From assembly GCA_028706995.1 (NCBI GenBank), contig JAQTVR010000054.1, forward strand, positions 1 through 7,450: a stretch of 7,450 nucleotides of DNA, written 5' to 3'. Position numbers and translations under genes: made by a program. Numbering within the stretch: position 1 is the first letter of the stretch; every line of letters begins with the position of its first letter. The DNA comes from Dehalococcoidales bacterium (GTDB taxonomy: Bacteria > Chloroflexota > Dehalococcoidia > Dehalococcoidales > UBA5627). The notes below the pieces were generated by a model. That model worked only from the letters and a program-made list of their open reading frames with translations. It was not told where the DNA came from and searched no databases. Positions 6,633 through 7,450 of the stretch are shown in pieces.

Positions 6633-7450
6633 AGGAAGGCTACGCCGATACCTATAAGAACAGATAATAAATCATAAAAACCGAAAACAACGGCAAATAG
6701 ATTGGCTACACCTATTTGTATCAAGCCGCCGACAAGGCATATCAGGTTAAAATTGATCAATCTCTTAAAGAAGGCTCCGATTCCCTGCGTGTTGCGGTCG
6801 GAAAAAGTAAAGAAGTTATTGAGAGTAAAATTGGTGATTATAGATGTTTCGATGCCCATTAACATTGCCAGGTTTCCGGAAAGAATACCACCCATAGCTG
6901 CGTCATCGATGGGGGTAAAACCGGCAAAACGTGTTAGTATCCAGTATAATCCGTAGTTTACAATAACGCCGCTGCCGCCGACTATGGCGAATTTAATGAA
7001 CCTTAAAAGCTCACCGGTGCGCTTCATCAGGCTGTAGACATGCTTGAGGTAATCCAACTGTTGCCTGGCATTAAGCTTGCTTTCGCCCCTTTCGCGGGTA
7101 ACGAACATAAAGGGTACTTCGACTGAGGATTTCCATTTCCCCATCATCAATATCTCCAGGAGTATCTTAAAGCCGGAAGGATTCAAATTTGCACCGGCAA
7201 TTACGCCTCTCTTAATTACGAAAAAACCTGACATCGGGTCTTTTACTTTCCGAGTCGATGGTAGGAAAAGATGCGATATAAAAGCGGCTCCCTTGGAGAT
7301 AATTTTACGAAGCAAGCTCCACCCCTCGCAACCACCACCCTTAACGTATCTTGAACCGATTACTATATCGGCACCATCGTTTATTGCTTCCAATAACGAT
7401 GGAACGATCTCCGGCGGGTGCTGCAGATCTGCATCCATCACAACGATAGT
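6590..7450 (-). CDS. Polyprenyl-phosphate mannose synthase-like GT2-GtrA fusion (5' end missing)
   Basis: The open frame runs off the window edge (codons TIVVMDADLQ); the GTG and ATG near 7441 are internal, since they lie within the conserved motif before the DAD metal site. Relative to full-length homologues about 85 N-terminal residues should lie outside. The 286 visible residues hold the second half of a GT2 domain of the dolichol-phosphate mannose synthase type: MDADLQHPPE (5-14), GSRYVKGG (32-39), DPMSGFFVIKR (71-81), GFKILLEIL (93-101) and the RGESKL loop (121-126). A GtrA-type membrane domain follows (about 149-286), with four predicted helices, NFTLNNFFTF (207-216) and a final NYLVNNFWTWKR. 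The layout matches that of Pyrococcus furiosus DPM synthase. Expected role: charging a polyprenyl phosphate with mannose or a related hexose at the inner membrane face. The TAA stop overlaps the PMT-type gene, its likely user. Donor sugar and lipid are inferred. Confidence 0.9.
   Translation of the reverse strand, partial: TIVVMDADLQHPPEIVPSLLEAINDGADIVIGSRYVKGGGCEGWSLLRKIISKGAAFISHLFLPSTRKVKDPMSGFFVIKRGVIAGANLNPSGFKILLEILMMGKWKSSVEVPFMFVTRERGESKLNARQQLDYLKHVYSLMKRTGELLRFIKFAIVGGSGVIVNYGLYWILTRFAGFTPIDDAAMGGILSGNLAMLMGIETSIITNFTLNNFFTFSDRNTQGIGAFFKRLINFNLICLVGGLIQIGVANLFAVVFGFYDLLSVLIGIGVAFLWNYLVNNFWTWKR

Noticed and set aside
7436..7441. GTG or ATG near the right edge as the true start of the GT2-GtrA gene.
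   Set aside because: The frame stays open to the edge with TIVV before the conserved MDADLQHPPE motif, which in full-length homologues lies about 90 residues in, so these are internal codons.

Overview
The window looks like an ordinary bacterial chromosome segment in which every recognisable gene lies on the minus strand, packed almost without gaps. Moderate base composition, good Shine-Dalgarno sequences, a SecA with an extra acidic segment in its first ATPase fold, and a two-gene lipid-linked mannosylation module point to Chloroflexota, most likely the Dehalococcoidia. That taxonomic call is inference from protein style and recalled gene order, not from a marker gene.

Read in the direction of transcription (high to low coordinates), the window opens inside a family 2 glycosyltransferase fused to a GtrA membrane domain (7450-6590, start outside the window). 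It resembles dolichol/polyprenyl-phosphate mannose synthase. Its 3' end overlaps a multi-pass family 39 (PMT-type) glycosyltransferase (6632-5292). The pair plausibly makes a lipid-phosphate sugar and then uses it on the outer face of the membrane. Next come glyA (serine hydroxymethyltransferase, 5249-4002), prs (ribose-phosphate pyrophosphokinase, 3975-3028), a 77-residue DUF2007 protein (3015-2782) and a complete secA (2714-54). The last 53 bases hold no recognisable gene.

The glyA-prs pair fits together metabolically: one-carbon units on tetrahydrofolate and PRPP both feed purine synthesis. secA is the protein-export motor, and exported or membrane proteins would be the substrates of a PMT-type enzyme, but no direct functional link between the two ends can be shown from sequence. 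A candidate promoter in front of glyA may separate the glycosylation pair from the housekeeping genes. No convincing intrinsic terminator was seen between any two genes, so read-through transcription of the whole stretch is likely.

No tRNA, rRNA, CRISPR array, insertion sequence or attachment site was found, and no gene-free stretch exceeds 70 bases. No new biological system is evident. The points most worth a second look are the synthase-transferase pair, several substitutions at ligand-binding positions of prs, and the SecA insertions, one carrying an eight-base homopolymer.
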